Below, piece by piece: positions 25,115-32,791 of a stretch of 64,000 nucleotides of DNA. Below the pieces are notes generated by a model that was given only the letters and a program-made list of their open reading frames with translations, ran no database searches and had not been told where the DNA came from. Position numbers and translations under genes: made by a program. Source of the stretch: an uncultured Bacteroidia bacterium (GTDB lineage: Bacteria > Bacteroidota > Bacteroidia > Bacteroidales > F082). How positions within the stretch are numbered: position 1 is the stretch's first letter; each line of letters opens with the position of its first letter. Location of the stretch: positions 1 through 64,000 of the forward strand of contig CADBZW010000008.1 in assembly GCA_902799345.1 (NCBI GenBank). The letters run 5' to 3'.

Positions 25115-27220
25115 CTATCCAATCTGACTCCAGTCAAACGTTTGTGCAAACAACTCCTTGTAATGCTCGCGAAGCATCCTATTTTCGGGTTTGGCGAGCT
25201 TCGGGTCATCGGCCAAAAGCTTGATGGCCGCCTCGCGGACTTGAGGAATTAATGGACCGTCTTTTTGAAGGTCACCGATAAGCATTTCGATTTGCCCCGA
25301 CTGTCTGGTACCACCCGTCTCGCCAGGACCGCGCAATTCCAAGTCGACCTCGGCGATTTCGAAGCCGTCGTTGGTGCTGCACATGGTCTTCATGCGGGTC
25401 TTGCCGTCGTTGGTCAACTTGTGGTCGGTGACGAGGATGCAATAGGACTGGTCGGCACCGCGACCCACGCGACCGCGCAACTGGTGCAACTGCGACAAGC
25501 CGAAGCGGTTGGCGTTTTCAATGATCATCACCGTGGCATTAGGAATGTTGACGCCCACCTCGATGACCGTCGTGGCCACCATGATTTGCGCATTCCTGTT
25601 GATAAAGCGCTGCATCTCGAAGTCCTTGTCCTCGGCAGTCAACCGGCCGTGGCAGACGCAGAGCTTGTATTGCGGCTCGGGGAAGTCGTGCAGCAAAGCC
25701 TCATAGCCCTCCTGAAGCGCAATCATATCCGTGTTTTCCGACTCCTTGATGCAAGGATAGACCACATAAATCTGGCGTCCAAGAGCAATCTGTTGCTTCA
25801 TGAACATCATGATGCGGTAGCGGTCGTCGCTGTAGACGTGATAGGTCTGCACGGGTTTTCTTCCAGGTGGCAACTCATCGATTTTGGAGACATCGAGGTC
25901 GCCATATTGTGTCATGGCGAGGGTGCGCGGGATGGGCGTGGCGGTCATCACCAATGTATGCGGTGGAATCTCGGTTTTCTCGTAGAATTTTGACCTTTGC
26001 TCCACGCCGAAGCGATGTTGCTCGTCAATGATGGCCAAGCCCAAGTTCTTGAATACTACCTTGCTTTCAATCAGCGCGTGGGTGCCCACCACGATTTGCA
26101 TGGTGCCATCGGCCAAGCCTGCATAGATCTTCCTCCGCTCTGCGATTTTGGTGGAACCTGTCAGCAGTGCGAAGTTGACGTCCATATCCTTCAGTTGCTC
26201 CTGAAGTGTGGCAAAATGCTGTGTAGCCAAGATTTCTGTAGGCGCCATGAGGCAGGCTTGGAAGCCGTTGTCCAAGGCCAAGAGCATCACCATGAGGGCA
26301 ACGATGGTCTTGCCGCTACCCACATCGCCTTGCAGCAGGCGGTTCATCTGGTGTCCCGAACCCAAGTCCTTGCGGATTTCCCTGATGACGCGCTTCTGGG
26401 CGTTGGTCAGCGGGAAAGGCAGATGGTTTTTGTAAAAATCGTTGAAATAGTCGCCCACCACACCGAAAACATGACCTTTGATGGCTTGCTCGCGGTGCAT
26501 TTTGTTGCGCAGCAGCTTCAGTTGGAAGAAGAAATGCTCCTCATATTTCAACCGACGCGTGGCCTGCTGAATTTCGATGTTGCTAGAAGGCAAATGGATT
26601 TGATAGTAGGCGTATCGGCGCGGAATCAGTTGCTCTTGCTCGATAAGGGATTTCGGTAGCGTCTCGGGAATGTATTCATAGACCTGCTGGAGTATCAGTT
26701 TCTGCAGCTTGGCAATGGCACGAGTGCCAAGGCCATGGTCTTTCATCTTCTCAGTGGTGTTGTAGACGCCTTGCAAGCCCTCGCCGATGAGCGGGTCCTT
26801 GGGGTCGTACTCCTCGATTTCGGGGTGGACGAAGTTGAAGTTGTGGTTGAACTCGCTCGCCTTGCCGAACAACACATATTTCACGCCAGGCTTGAAGCGG
26901 TCCTTAATCCATTTCAGCCCACGGAACCACACCACTTCGATACTGCCCGTCTCGTCGTTGAAGAGACCCGTGGCGCGTGTCGCCCTCGGCGCCCCAATAA
27001 GTTTGATGTTGGAGATGGTGCCGACGAGTTGGTAATACACCGTATCGTCGTTGATGTTAGCCACTTTTTGGATTTGGCTGCGGTCGATATAACGGAACGG
27101 AAACTGGTTGAGCATGTCCTGATAGGTATGCACATCCAACTCCTTCTTCAGGACTTCGGCCTTCTTCGGCCCGACGCCCTTCAGATAGGCGATATTCGTT
27201 TGCAGCAGGTTCTGTTCCAT
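25115..27220 (-). CDS. recG: ATP-dependent DNA helicase RecG
   Basis: RecG regresses stalled replication forks and processes recombination intermediates. The 701-residue protein has the N-terminal helix-hairpin segment LKGVGPKKAEVL, the OB wedge domain (about 55-150), Walker A GDVGSGKT (about 295-302), the DEQH box in IIDEQHRFG and motif VI QLRGRVGRG. ATG at 27220 is preferred: it lies 4 nt after a perfect -7 box, predicting a leaderless transcript, and a longer reading would cross the divergent promoter. Confidence 0.95.
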   Translation of the reverse strand: MEQNLLQTNIAYLKGVGPKKAEVLKKELDVHTYQDMLNQFPFRYIDRSQIQKVANINDDTVYYQLVGTISNIKLIGAPRATRATGLFNDETGSIEVVWFRGLKWIKDRFKPGVKYVLFGKASEFNHNFNFVHPEIEEYDPKDPLIGEGLQGVYNTTEKMKDHGLGTRAIAKLQKLILQQVYEYIPETLPKSLIEQEQLIPRRYAYYQIHLPSSNIEIQQATRRLKYEEHFFFQLKLLRNKMHREQAIKGHVFGVVGDYFNDFYKNHLPFPLTNAQKRVIREIRKDLGSGHQMNRLLQGDVGSGKTIVALMVMLLALDNGFQACLMAPTEILATQHFATLQEQLKDMDVNFALLTGSTKIAERRKIYAGLADGTMQIVVGTHALIESKVVFKNLGLAIIDEQHRFGVEQRSKFYEKTEIPPHTLVMTATPIPRTLAMTQYGDLDVSKIDELPPGRKPVQTYHVYSDDRYRIMMFMKQQIALGRQIYVVYPCIKESENTDMIALQEGYEALLHDFPEPQYKLCVCHGRLTAEDKDFEMQRFINRNAQIMVATTVIEVGVNIPNATVMIIENANRFGLSQLHQLRGRVGRGADQSYCILVTDHKLTNDGKTRMKTMCSTNDGFEIAEVDLELRGPGETGGTRQSGQIEMLIGDLQKDGPLIPQVREAAIKLLADDPKLAKPENRMLREHYKELFAQTFDWSQIG

Positions 27221-27224
27221 GCGA

Positions 27225-27251
27225 CAAAGATAGGGATTTTTTCTATTTTTG
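27225..27251. promoter_or_regulatory. Overlapping divergent promoters of recG and the TatD-like gene
   Basis: The minus-strand box TATCTTTG (27225-27232) ends 4 nt before recG and the plus-strand box TATTTTTG (27244-27251) ends 5 nt before the TatD-like ATG. The boxes are 11 nt apart, so the two promoters interpenetrate and probably compete. Confidence 0.7.
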
Positions 27252-27256
27252 CAGTC

Positions 27257-27916
27257 ATGAAAACGCCTTTCGTTGACATACACACCCATATTGCAAGAGC
27301 CAACGATAACCTAATCCAAATTATAAATTTGGACTTGAACCAGACTTGTCCCGAGCAAGGCTACTATAGTTACGGCATCCATCCATGGGCATTGGATGAA
27401 GTTGAATTTCAAGCAGAAAAAGCATTGCAAGCCCTTGAAGAAAAACTGGAATTACCTCAAGTCATTGCCCTCGGCGAAGCGGGTATGGACAAAATGCACA
27501 AGGCTAGTTTTGAACGACAGATTGAACTATTTGAGCGGCAAATCGAACTTTCGGAAGCCTTGCAAAAGCCCATGATACTGCATGATGTGAGAAGCCATAA
27601 CGAAATCATCGCCCTACGGAAGAAACACAAAGCCAAACAACCTTGGATTTTGCATGGTTTCAGCGGTACGGAGCAAGATGTAAAGCAACTCATCGGGCAG
27701 GGGTTTTATCTTTCTGTGGGCGAAAGCCTGCTTCATCCTGAAAGAAAGATTTATAAATCCTTCAAATTCATTGATTTGGATTATCTCTTCCTTGAAACCG
27801 ACATGGCAGAAATCGAGATTGAAAAGGTCTATGAAGCAGCGGCAAACTTGTTGGAAATGGATTTGTCTGCCCTGCAAGCGAGAATCTTTGCTAATTTTGC
27901 ACGTCTAATTCGTTAA
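27257..27916 (+). CDS. TatD-like metal-dependent hydrolase
   Basis: A 219-residue TIM-barrel hydrolase, somewhat shorter than typical TatD (about 260). Metal ligands are visible: HTH in DIHTHI (8-13), Glu in GEAGMD, His in LHDVR, His in LHGFSG and Asp in LETDMAE. TatD proteins are DNases or related phosphoesterases. A local duplication (FERQIEL repeated, about residues 87-100) extends one helix. The start codon is 5 nt after its -7 box. Confidence 0.85.
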   Translation: MKTPFVDIHTHIARANDNLIQIINLDLNQTCPEQGYYSYGIHPWALDEVEFQAEKALQALEEKLELPQVIALGEAGMDKMHKASFERQIELFERQIELSEALQKPMILHDVRSHNEIIALRKKHKAKQPWILHGFSGTEQDVKQLIGQGFYLSVGESLLHPERKIYKSFKFIDLDYLFLETDMAEIEIEKVYEAAANLLEMDLSALQARIFANFARLIR

Positions 27917-28056
27917 TCACAAAACCCACAAAACATGCAAAACCCCAAAGAAAAGAGAAGTGTGAGCGGCGCGCAACCGCGTCGCCGCTGGAAAGCAGGC
28001 CGGTTGGCTGCTTTCCCACCATGAAAAAAGTTTTGGCGGTTTTGTAGGTTTTGTGA
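27917..28056. mobile_element. MITE-like palindromic element, 140 bp
   Basis: Terminal inverted repeats TCACAAAACCCACAAAAC (27917-27934) and GTTTTGTAGGTTTTGTGA (28039-28056) match at 17 of 18 positions, and similarity continues inward to about 27 nt. Two further hairpins are inside (GCGGCG/CGCCGC and GAAAGCAG/CTGCTTTC). It has no coding potential of note and no convincing target duplication. It may be a MITE remnant, or a structured RNA/terminator after the TatD-like gene, whose stop it touches. Confidence 0.55.
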
Positions 28057-28130
28057 CAAAAAAGCCAACCATGTCCTAAAGTCCCACTGTCAGCACAACA
28101 ATTAAACACTTCAACAATCAACATTTCAAC

Positions 28131-28583
28131 ATGACAAAAATCCTCTTCATCTGTCACGGCAACATCTGCCGCAGTCCCATGGCCGAGTTTGTGATGAAAC
28201 ACCTCGTCGAAGAAGCGGGCTTGAGCGAGCAGTTTGAAATTGCCTCGGCAGCCACTTCGACCGAAGAAATCGGCAATCCCGTCTATCCGCCTGCACGGCG
28301 CAAACTGGCGGAGCACGGCATCGGCTGCGAGGGCAAGACCGCCCGCCAGATGACACGGCAGGACTACGCCTATTACGATTACGTCATCGCCATGGACCAG
28401 AACAACCTACGCAACCTGAAACGCATGTTCGGCGAGGACACCGACCACAAAATCAGCCTATTGATGGATTACACCCATCGTCCCGGCGATGTAGCCGACC
28501 CTTGGTACACAGGTGATTTTGAAGCCACTTGGGTGGATGTTTTGGAGGGATGCAAAGGACTTTTATCCTATCTGAAGAAGTAA
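28131..28583 (+). CDS. Low-molecular-weight protein tyrosine phosphatase
   Basis: A 150-residue phosphatase with the signature P-loop CHGNICRS (Cys8, Arg14, Ser15) and the general-acid Asp in VADPWYTGDF (about 128). The length is typical. In Bacteria such enzymes dephosphorylate tyrosine kinases of capsule and exopolysaccharide systems (Wzb-like), but no such genes are nearby, so the partner is unknown. It is the last ordinary-looking gene before the AT-rich region. Confidence 0.93.
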   Translation: MTKILFICHGNICRSPMAEFVMKHLVEEAGLSEQFEIASAATSTEEIGNPVYPPARRKLAEHGIGCEGKTARQMTRQDYAYYDYVIAMDQNNLRNLKRMFGEDTDHKISLLMDYTHRPGDVADPWYTGDFEATWVDVLEGCKGLLSYLKK

Positions 28584-28609
28584 TAAAACCGCATCAGTTT
28601 TCCTGACTT

Positions 28610-28687
28610 TTGAGAATTTTGCGAATAAGATTTGAGAATTTTGTAATACACTTTTGAGAATTTTGTAACGAAGAATTGAGAATTTTG
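28610..28687. repeat. Four 12-nt direct repeats at exact 22-nt spacing
   Basis: TTGAGAATTTTG occurs at 28610, 28632, 28654 and 28676, each separated by 10 nt of variable A/T-rich sequence. The 22-nt period is close to two helical turns, so all copies face the same side of DNA. It is not a CRISPR because both the repeats and the spacers are too short. A multi-site protein-binding array is likely. Confidence 0.9.
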
Positions 28688-28740
28688 TTAAATTTATTCA
28701 TTGAATATCAAATAATTATGATATTCTTTGCGCAAAACAG

Positions 28741-28830
28741 CTGTTCCAACTTAAGCAAGCTTTTGTCATCGGTAGCGGTGGTATCCCAGTGGAAGACTTC
28801 TTGACTGGAGACTTGGAGCGATTGCTGTAG
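28741..28830 (+). pseudogene. Possible C-terminal gene remnant
   Basis: One frame reads LFQLKQAFVIGSGGIPVEDF and ends GDLERLL followed by TAG at 28828. The stretch looks protein-like, but there is no start codon, upstream body or recognisable family. It could be the surviving end of a gene displaced when the neighbouring ATPase arrived. I see nothing else coding between 28584 and 29060. Confidence 0.3.
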
Positions 28831-28853
28831 GCAGTGCCAGTTGTCTTTCTGTC

Positions 28854-28902
28854 TTTTTCCCATCCACTTCATCCATTTTCAAGCCGAATTATCCATTTTG
28901 GA
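28854..28902 (+). repeat. Flanking direct repeat, left copy
   Basis: About 49 nt beginning TTTTTCCCATCCACTTCATC and ending ATTATCCATTTTGGA. It recurs at 30430-30477 on the other side of the ATPase gene with about six differences. Confidence 0.8.
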
Positions 28903-28957
28903 CGCGGTAATTCTTGAATTGACAGGCTGCAAAAATGATAAAATCGCAACACAGCAG

Positions 28958-29040
28958 CTTGAAAAGGTGCAAAATGCGACAGGAAAACTCCTTGAAAAGG
29001 TGCAAAAAGTATAGAAAAAATTGCTTGAAAAGGTGCAAAA
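28958..29040 (+). repeat. Three 17-nt direct repeats at exact 33-nt spacing
   Basis: CTTGAAAAGGTGCAAAA is found unchanged at 28958, 28991 and 29024. The period of 33 nt equals about three helical turns and eleven codons, so an open frame can run through it as a repeated LKRCK peptide. The array ends 4 nt before the -7 box of the ATPase gene, so it is best read as an operator or activator-site array. Confidence 0.92.
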
Positions 29041-29044
29041 GTTA

Positions 29045-29052
29045 TATCTTTG
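29045..29052 (+). promoter_or_regulatory. -7 promoter box for the ATPase gene
   Basis: TATCTTTG matches the consensus; it ends 8 nt before the ATG at 29061 and decides this start over the longer frame beginning at 28935. Confidence 0.7.
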
Positions 29053-29060
29053 CAGCCGTT

Positions 29061-30407
29061 ATGAGACGAAAAATTTACGATAAGCTATTGAAATGGAAGG
29101 CGGAAGACCAAGGCCGTGTGGCCATTCTGCTTGACGGTGCACGGCGTGTTGGAAAGAGTTATATCGCCCGTGAGTTTGCCAAAGAGTATAAATCGGCCAT
29201 TTTTGTGGATTTCAGCGACATGTCGCAGCCATTGCGCCACATCTTCGACAACTATCTGCATGACCGCGAAGAGTTGTTTCTTCAGCTCCAGTTGCACTTT
29301 CATGTGACCTTGCATGAGCGCAACTCCTTGATTGTGTTCGATGAGGTTCAAGAGTATCCGCAGGCGCGGGCGGCCATCAAGCATTTGGTGGCCGACGGGC
29401 GTTATGATTACATCGAGACTGGCTCGTTGGTTTCCATCAACAAGAATGTCAAGGACATACTGATTCCATCGGAAGAGAGGCGCATCAAGATGTATCCTAT
29501 GGATTTCGAGGAATTTCTTTGGGCTTTGGGCGACGAGATGATGATGCCTTTCATCAAAAACTGCTTTGAAAAGAAACGGCCACTTGGCCCCGTCCATGCC
29601 AAGGCGATGGATTATTTCCGCAAATACTTGCTGATTGGCGGAATGCCTCAAGTGGTGAAGAACTTTGTCGAACATCGCGATTTCCGCAAGGTCGACAGGG
29701 AAAAACGCATGATCCTCGACCTGTATCGTCAGGACATCGAAAAACATGCTGACCGCCTTGAAAAGAAGGTGAAAAGCATTTTCGACACCATCCCTGCTGA
29801 ACTTCAGCGCCATGAAAAGAAGTTCCGCTTGGCGGATTTGGAAAAGAACGCCAAGTTTCGCAGCTACGAGTCAAGTTTCGTTTGGCTCGACGAGGCTCGT
29901 GTGGTAAACCTTTGCTTTGCCGCCACCGAGCCAAATGTGGGTTTGGGCCTGAAACTGGACAATATGCGGGTAAAGTGTTATTTTGCCGACACTGGACTGT
30001 TGGTTTCACATGCTTTTGACGAAAACGAGTTGATGGACAATAACTTATACCAAAAACTTTTGTTGGACAAATTAGAGATTAATAAAGGTATGCTGGTGGA
30101 GAACATCGTGGCGCAGATGTTGGCAGCGGCGGGACACAAACTATATTTCTACAGCAACGCTTCTCGTGATGATGCCGAGGAAAGAATGGAAATTGATTTC
30201 TTGGTCAGGAAGCTGCAAATCACCTCACGGCACAACATCTCTCCCATCGAAGTGAAGTCGGGAGCAGGCTACAGCCTTTCCTCGCTGACGAAGTGCATCA
30301 ACAAGTACGGTCCCTATCTCTCAACGCCATACGTCTTACATTCAGCCGATTACAAGGAGGAAGGCCGTATCACCTACCTGCCGCTGTATATGACGCCGTT
30401 GTTGTAG
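29061..30407 (+). CDS. AAA-family ATPase with DUF4143-type C-terminus
   Basis: A 448-residue ATPase with Walker A GARRVGKS (26-33), Walker B IVFDEVQEYP (about 92-101) and a sensor-like ETGSLVS segment. The C-terminal half fits DUF4143 and ends in an EIDFLV...SPIEVKSG pattern like a PD-(D/E)XK nuclease core. These ATPases are abundant, mobile and of unproven function, sometimes compared with toxin or defence genes. ATG 29061 is chosen over a frame extending upstream through the 33-nt repeats. Nearly identical direct repeats flank the gene. Codon use is more AT-rich than the preceding genes. Confidence 0.88.
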   Translation: MRRKIYDKLLKWKAEDQGRVAILLDGARRVGKSYIAREFAKEYKSAIFVDFSDMSQPLRHIFDNYLHDREELFLQLQLHFHVTLHERNSLIVFDEVQEYPQARAAIKHLVADGRYDYIETGSLVSINKNVKDILIPSEERRIKMYPMDFEEFLWALGDEMMMPFIKNCFEKKRPLGPVHAKAMDYFRKYLLIGGMPQVVKNFVEHRDFRKVDREKRMILDLYRQDIEKHADRLEKKVKSIFDTIPAELQRHEKKFRLADLEKNAKFRSYESSFVWLDEARVVNLCFAATEPNVGLGLKLDNMRVKCYFADTGLLVSHAFDENELMDNNLYQKLLLDKLEINKGMLVENIVAQMLAAAGHKLYFYSNASRDDAEERMEIDFLVRKLQITSRHNISPIEVKSGAGYSLSSLTKCINKYGPYLSTPYVLHSADYKEEGRITYLPLYMTPLL

Positions 30408-30429
30408 CTTCCCTTCGATTTTTCAGCCA

Positions 30430-30477
30430 TTTTCCCATCCACTTCATCCATTTCCATTCCAAATTATCCATTTTGGA
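30430..30477 (+). repeat. Flanking direct repeat, right copy
   Basis: Begins ATTTTCCCATCCACTTCATC and ends ATTATCCATTTTGGA, matching 28854-28902. A similar motif in reverse orientation (CCATCCATTTCATCCATTT read on the minus strand) lies at about 38411-38430 before the second mini-HTH gene. Confidence 0.8.
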
Positions 30478-30531
30478 TACAGTTTCTGCATCCGATTTGG
30501 ATTATTAAAATATTGATTATCAAATAATTAA

Positions 30532-30562
30532 TTTGTTTGTATTGGAAATGTTTGTATTTTTG
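30532..30562 (+). promoter_or_regulatory. Complete Bacteroidota promoter before the small lipoprotein cluster
   Basis: TTTG (30532-30535), 19 nt, then TATTTTTG (30555-30562): both elements and their spacing match the consensus. The start codon is 42 nt further at 30605. Confidence 0.75.
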
Positions 30563-30604
30563 CTGCGATAAAACAAACAAATATTAAATCAAACTAATTG
30601 CAAG

Positions 30605-30844
30605 ATGAAAAGATTTCTGTATGCAGTGATGCTCCTGCTTGGTTTGGGCATGATGGCTGTCTCGTGTTCAGTTTCTCCAGAGAAACAAGCGATAAAAGAT
30701 GCCAAAGCCATGAATAAGGCCATGGAAAAAAATGATGTAGATGCTATGACTAAAGCCGAAAAAATAATGGAAAAGCATCTTCAGAAATACGATTATAAAG
30801 ACAAATCTACATACTGGGACACTTATAAAAACAACCTAAAATAA
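30605..30844 (+). CDS. Small lipoprotein, 79 residues
   Basis: The N-terminus is a lipoprotein signal (MMAVSC, Cys21). The mature part is a single Lys/Asp/Ala-rich amphipathic helix region with no recognisable domain, ending YWDTYKNNLK. It has a strong promoter and leads a run of short genes on the same strand with spacings of 8, 40 and 10 nt. The family is unknown. Confidence 0.75.
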   Translation: MKRFLYAVMLLLGLGMMAVSCSVSPEKQAIKDAKAMNKAMEKNDVDAMTKAEKIMEKHLQKYDYKDKSTYWDTYKNNLK

Positions 30845-30852
30845 CAGCGACT

Positions 30853-31137
30853 ATGGAAGACAATAACAACATTCAGGAACAAAATGAAAATGGAAGGCCT
30901 GGCGGTTTTCTTCGGTTTTTATTAATATTAGCATGTTGTGCTGCATGGATTCCAGCAATTTCTATCCCTTGGAACAAAACAATTTGGGTTGATGACTGGC
31001 ATTTTTATGAAGAATCTTCGGGGTTTTTCCTTAGGGCGCTGAAAGTGATTCTTATTGCCATTTCCGCAATCACTTGGCTCATATTACTTTATATTAAATA
31101 CAGGCAGATAACGGACAACGATGGTCAAGACGAATAG
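30853..31137 (+). CDS. Small membrane protein, 94 residues, two helices
   Basis: A polar Asn/Glu-rich N-terminus (1-17) is followed by helix FLRFLLILACCAAWIPAI (about 19-37), an aromatic periplasmic loop with several Trp residues (about 40-55), and a second helix (about 60-82) with a short charged tail. No family is recognised. It starts 8 nt after the lipoprotein stop, so it is translated from the same message. Confidence 0.7.
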   Translation: MEDNNNIQEQNENGRPGGFLRFLLILACCAAWIPAISIPWNKTIWVDDWHFYEESSGFFLRALKVILIAISAITWLILLYIKYRQITDNDGQDE

Positions 31138-31177
31138 TTTTGAAAAAGGAATTACTAACAGAAAAACTTAAAGAAAA

Positions 31178-31708
31178 ATGGAAACAACATTGACACTCAT
31201 TTCCACCATTGCAACTGCTATATCAACGGTTGTTGCGGCTGTAGCATTATTGCTCGCTTTACGTAAGTACCACGAAAGAGTAAAAGCAGAACATGCAGAC
31301 CGAATGTTTGATTTGCTAATGAGGATTCGGAAAGACAGCGACACAGTCGAGTTCTTTAGAAAGATCGATTTCTCCGAAGGCGATTGGTATGGGGATAGCT
31401 TCACTAACAGCGAGTTTGAAAAAACCGTTGACAATGCCCTGCTCCAATTTGAGCACATCATGTATCTGAAAGAACAGGAGCTTCTGACCGAGGACGAGTT
31501 TTCAAATTATCAGTATGAAATTGATAAGATTGTGGACAACAAAGATGTACAAAAATACTTCTTCAACCTATATCACTATTGTGACAGGGTTAAACTACCA
31601 TTCAAGTTCGAAAAGTTGATGAAATATGGCATAGAGAAGCATTATATTGACAAAGACATATATAATAAAGAGTCCAAAAACTATGGCGAAAAGCAATTAA
31701 ACTTTTAA
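31178..31708 (+). CDS. Membrane-anchored hypothetical protein, 176 residues
   Basis: One N-terminal helix (about 6-28, TLISTIATAISTVVAAVALLLAL) anchors a cytoplasmic, highly charged helical domain rich in Asp, Glu, Tyr and Lys. The architecture resembles the many single-pass proteins of accessory regions with a DUF4760-like helical domain, but I cannot assign a family with confidence. It lies between the small membrane protein and the BspA-like gene, same strand. Confidence 0.7.
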   Translation: METTLTLISTIATAISTVVAAVALLLALRKYHERVKAEHADRMFDLLMRIRKDSDTVEFFRKIDFSEGDWYGDSFTNSEFEKTVDNALLQFEHIMYLKEQELLTEDEFSNYQYEIDKIVDNKDVQKYFFNLYHYCDRVKLPFKFEKLMKYGIEKHYIDKDIYNKESKNYGEKQLNF

Positions 31709-31718
31709 ACATAATACT

Positions 31719-32645
31719 ATGAATACATTCAACAAAATCATTATGGCCATCGCATTGATGGCGAGTTTTGTGTCTTGCTCAAACGGGCAGGCACCAAAAG
31801 TAAAAGAAACAGTTGAAGACGGACAAAAAGCCATCAAAGCAACCTTTGATGATGGAATGGAAATGACATTCCAGGTTTCAAATGATGCCACTGGAGAAGT
31901 GAAAGTTCAAAACTGCCGTCCAACATCTGAACACGTGATTATACCTAGTCAAATCACGTCAAAGGGAGTTGCTTATAAAACAACAAGTATTGGAAGAGGG
32001 GCTTTCGAAGATTGCACGAGTTTGACCTCCATCACCATCCCAAATAGCGTGACGAGCATTGGAGAATATGCTTTCCATAATTGTACAAGTTTGACTTCCA
32101 TCATCATTCCAAACAGTGTGACGAGCATATATTGGAGTGTTTTTTCTGGCTGCAGCAGATTGACAAAAATTGTAGTAGCAGAGGAAAATAAAAATTACGA
32201 TAGCAGAGACAATTGTAATGCCATCATTGAAACGGCCTCTAATAAATTGATTGTGGGTTGTAGCAATACAAAAATTCCAAACAGCGTGATAAGCATTGGA
32301 ACCGGTGCTTTTGCGGGTGGTTGCGAAAGTTTGGTATCCATTGTAATTCCCAACAGCGTGACGAGCATTGGGGCTGGTGCTTTCTCTGATTGCAAAAGCT
32401 TGACCTCCATTACCATTCCAAACAGTGTGACGAGCATTGGAGAATATGCATTTTCCAGTACGGCTTTGACTTCCATCACCATTCCCAATAGTGTAACGAG
32501 TATTGGAAACGGTGCTTTCTGGTTATGCAACAATTTAACTTTTGTAAACATTCAAAACACGAAACTGAGTTCTTCTCTTGACTATAATTCGGTTTTCAAA
32601 GACTGTAAAAAGCTCAAACCTTCCAATGTGAAGTATGGCTTTTAA
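31719..32645 (+). CDS. BspA-type leucine-rich repeat lipoprotein
   Basis: A 308-residue lipoprotein (ASFVSC, Cys20). Residues about 85-290 are LRR_5/BspA repeats of about 23 residues built on SLTSITIPNSVTSIG; some DNA units are nearly identical, which implies recent duplication. The third repeat is interrupted by a non-repeat loop (about 148-180). BspA proteins bind host or bacterial surfaces in several Bacteroidota and Treponema; here a surface-binding role is inferred. A terminator-like hairpin follows. Confidence 0.9.
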   Translation: MNTFNKIIMAIALMASFVSCSNGQAPKVKETVEDGQKAIKATFDDGMEMTFQVSNDATGEVKVQNCRPTSEHVIIPSQITSKGVAYKTTSIGRGAFEDCTSLTSITIPNSVTSIGEYAFHNCTSLTSIIIPNSVTSIYWSVFSGCSRLTKIVVAEENKNYDSRDNCNAIIETASNKLIVGCSNTKIPNSVISIGTGAFAGGCESLVSIVIPNSVTSIGAGAFSDCKSLTSITIPNSVTSIGEYAFSSTALTSITIPNSVTSIGNGAFWLCNNLTFVNIQNTKLSSSLDYNSVFKDCKKLKPSNVKYGF

Positions 32646-32687
32646 TCTTAAATAAGAAGCGGCCATTTATTTGCATATCTTATTATT

Positions 32688-32730
32688 ATCCAGCGAGACC
32701 CTGTAAAAACATGGATTTCGCTGGATTTTG
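32688..32730 (+). terminator. Hairpin terminator after the BspA-like gene
   Basis: ATCCAGCGA (32688-32696) pairs with TCGCTGGAT (32718-32726), followed by TTTTGG. The stem sequence is nearly the same as that of the terminator at 35861. Confidence 0.65.
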
Positions 32731-32791
32731 GCAAACCAACGAAAAGCTATGAGACAGTATACAAACATCTATGGATTTAAAAAACTTAATC

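Noticed and set aside
28610..29040. CRISPR array
   Set aside because: Repeat units are 12 and 17 nt, spacers 10-16 nt, and no cas genes are near.
28935..29060. Upstream start for the DUF4143 ATPase
   Set aside because: The added residues are only the translation of three identical 33-nt units, and a -7 box lies just before the later ATG.
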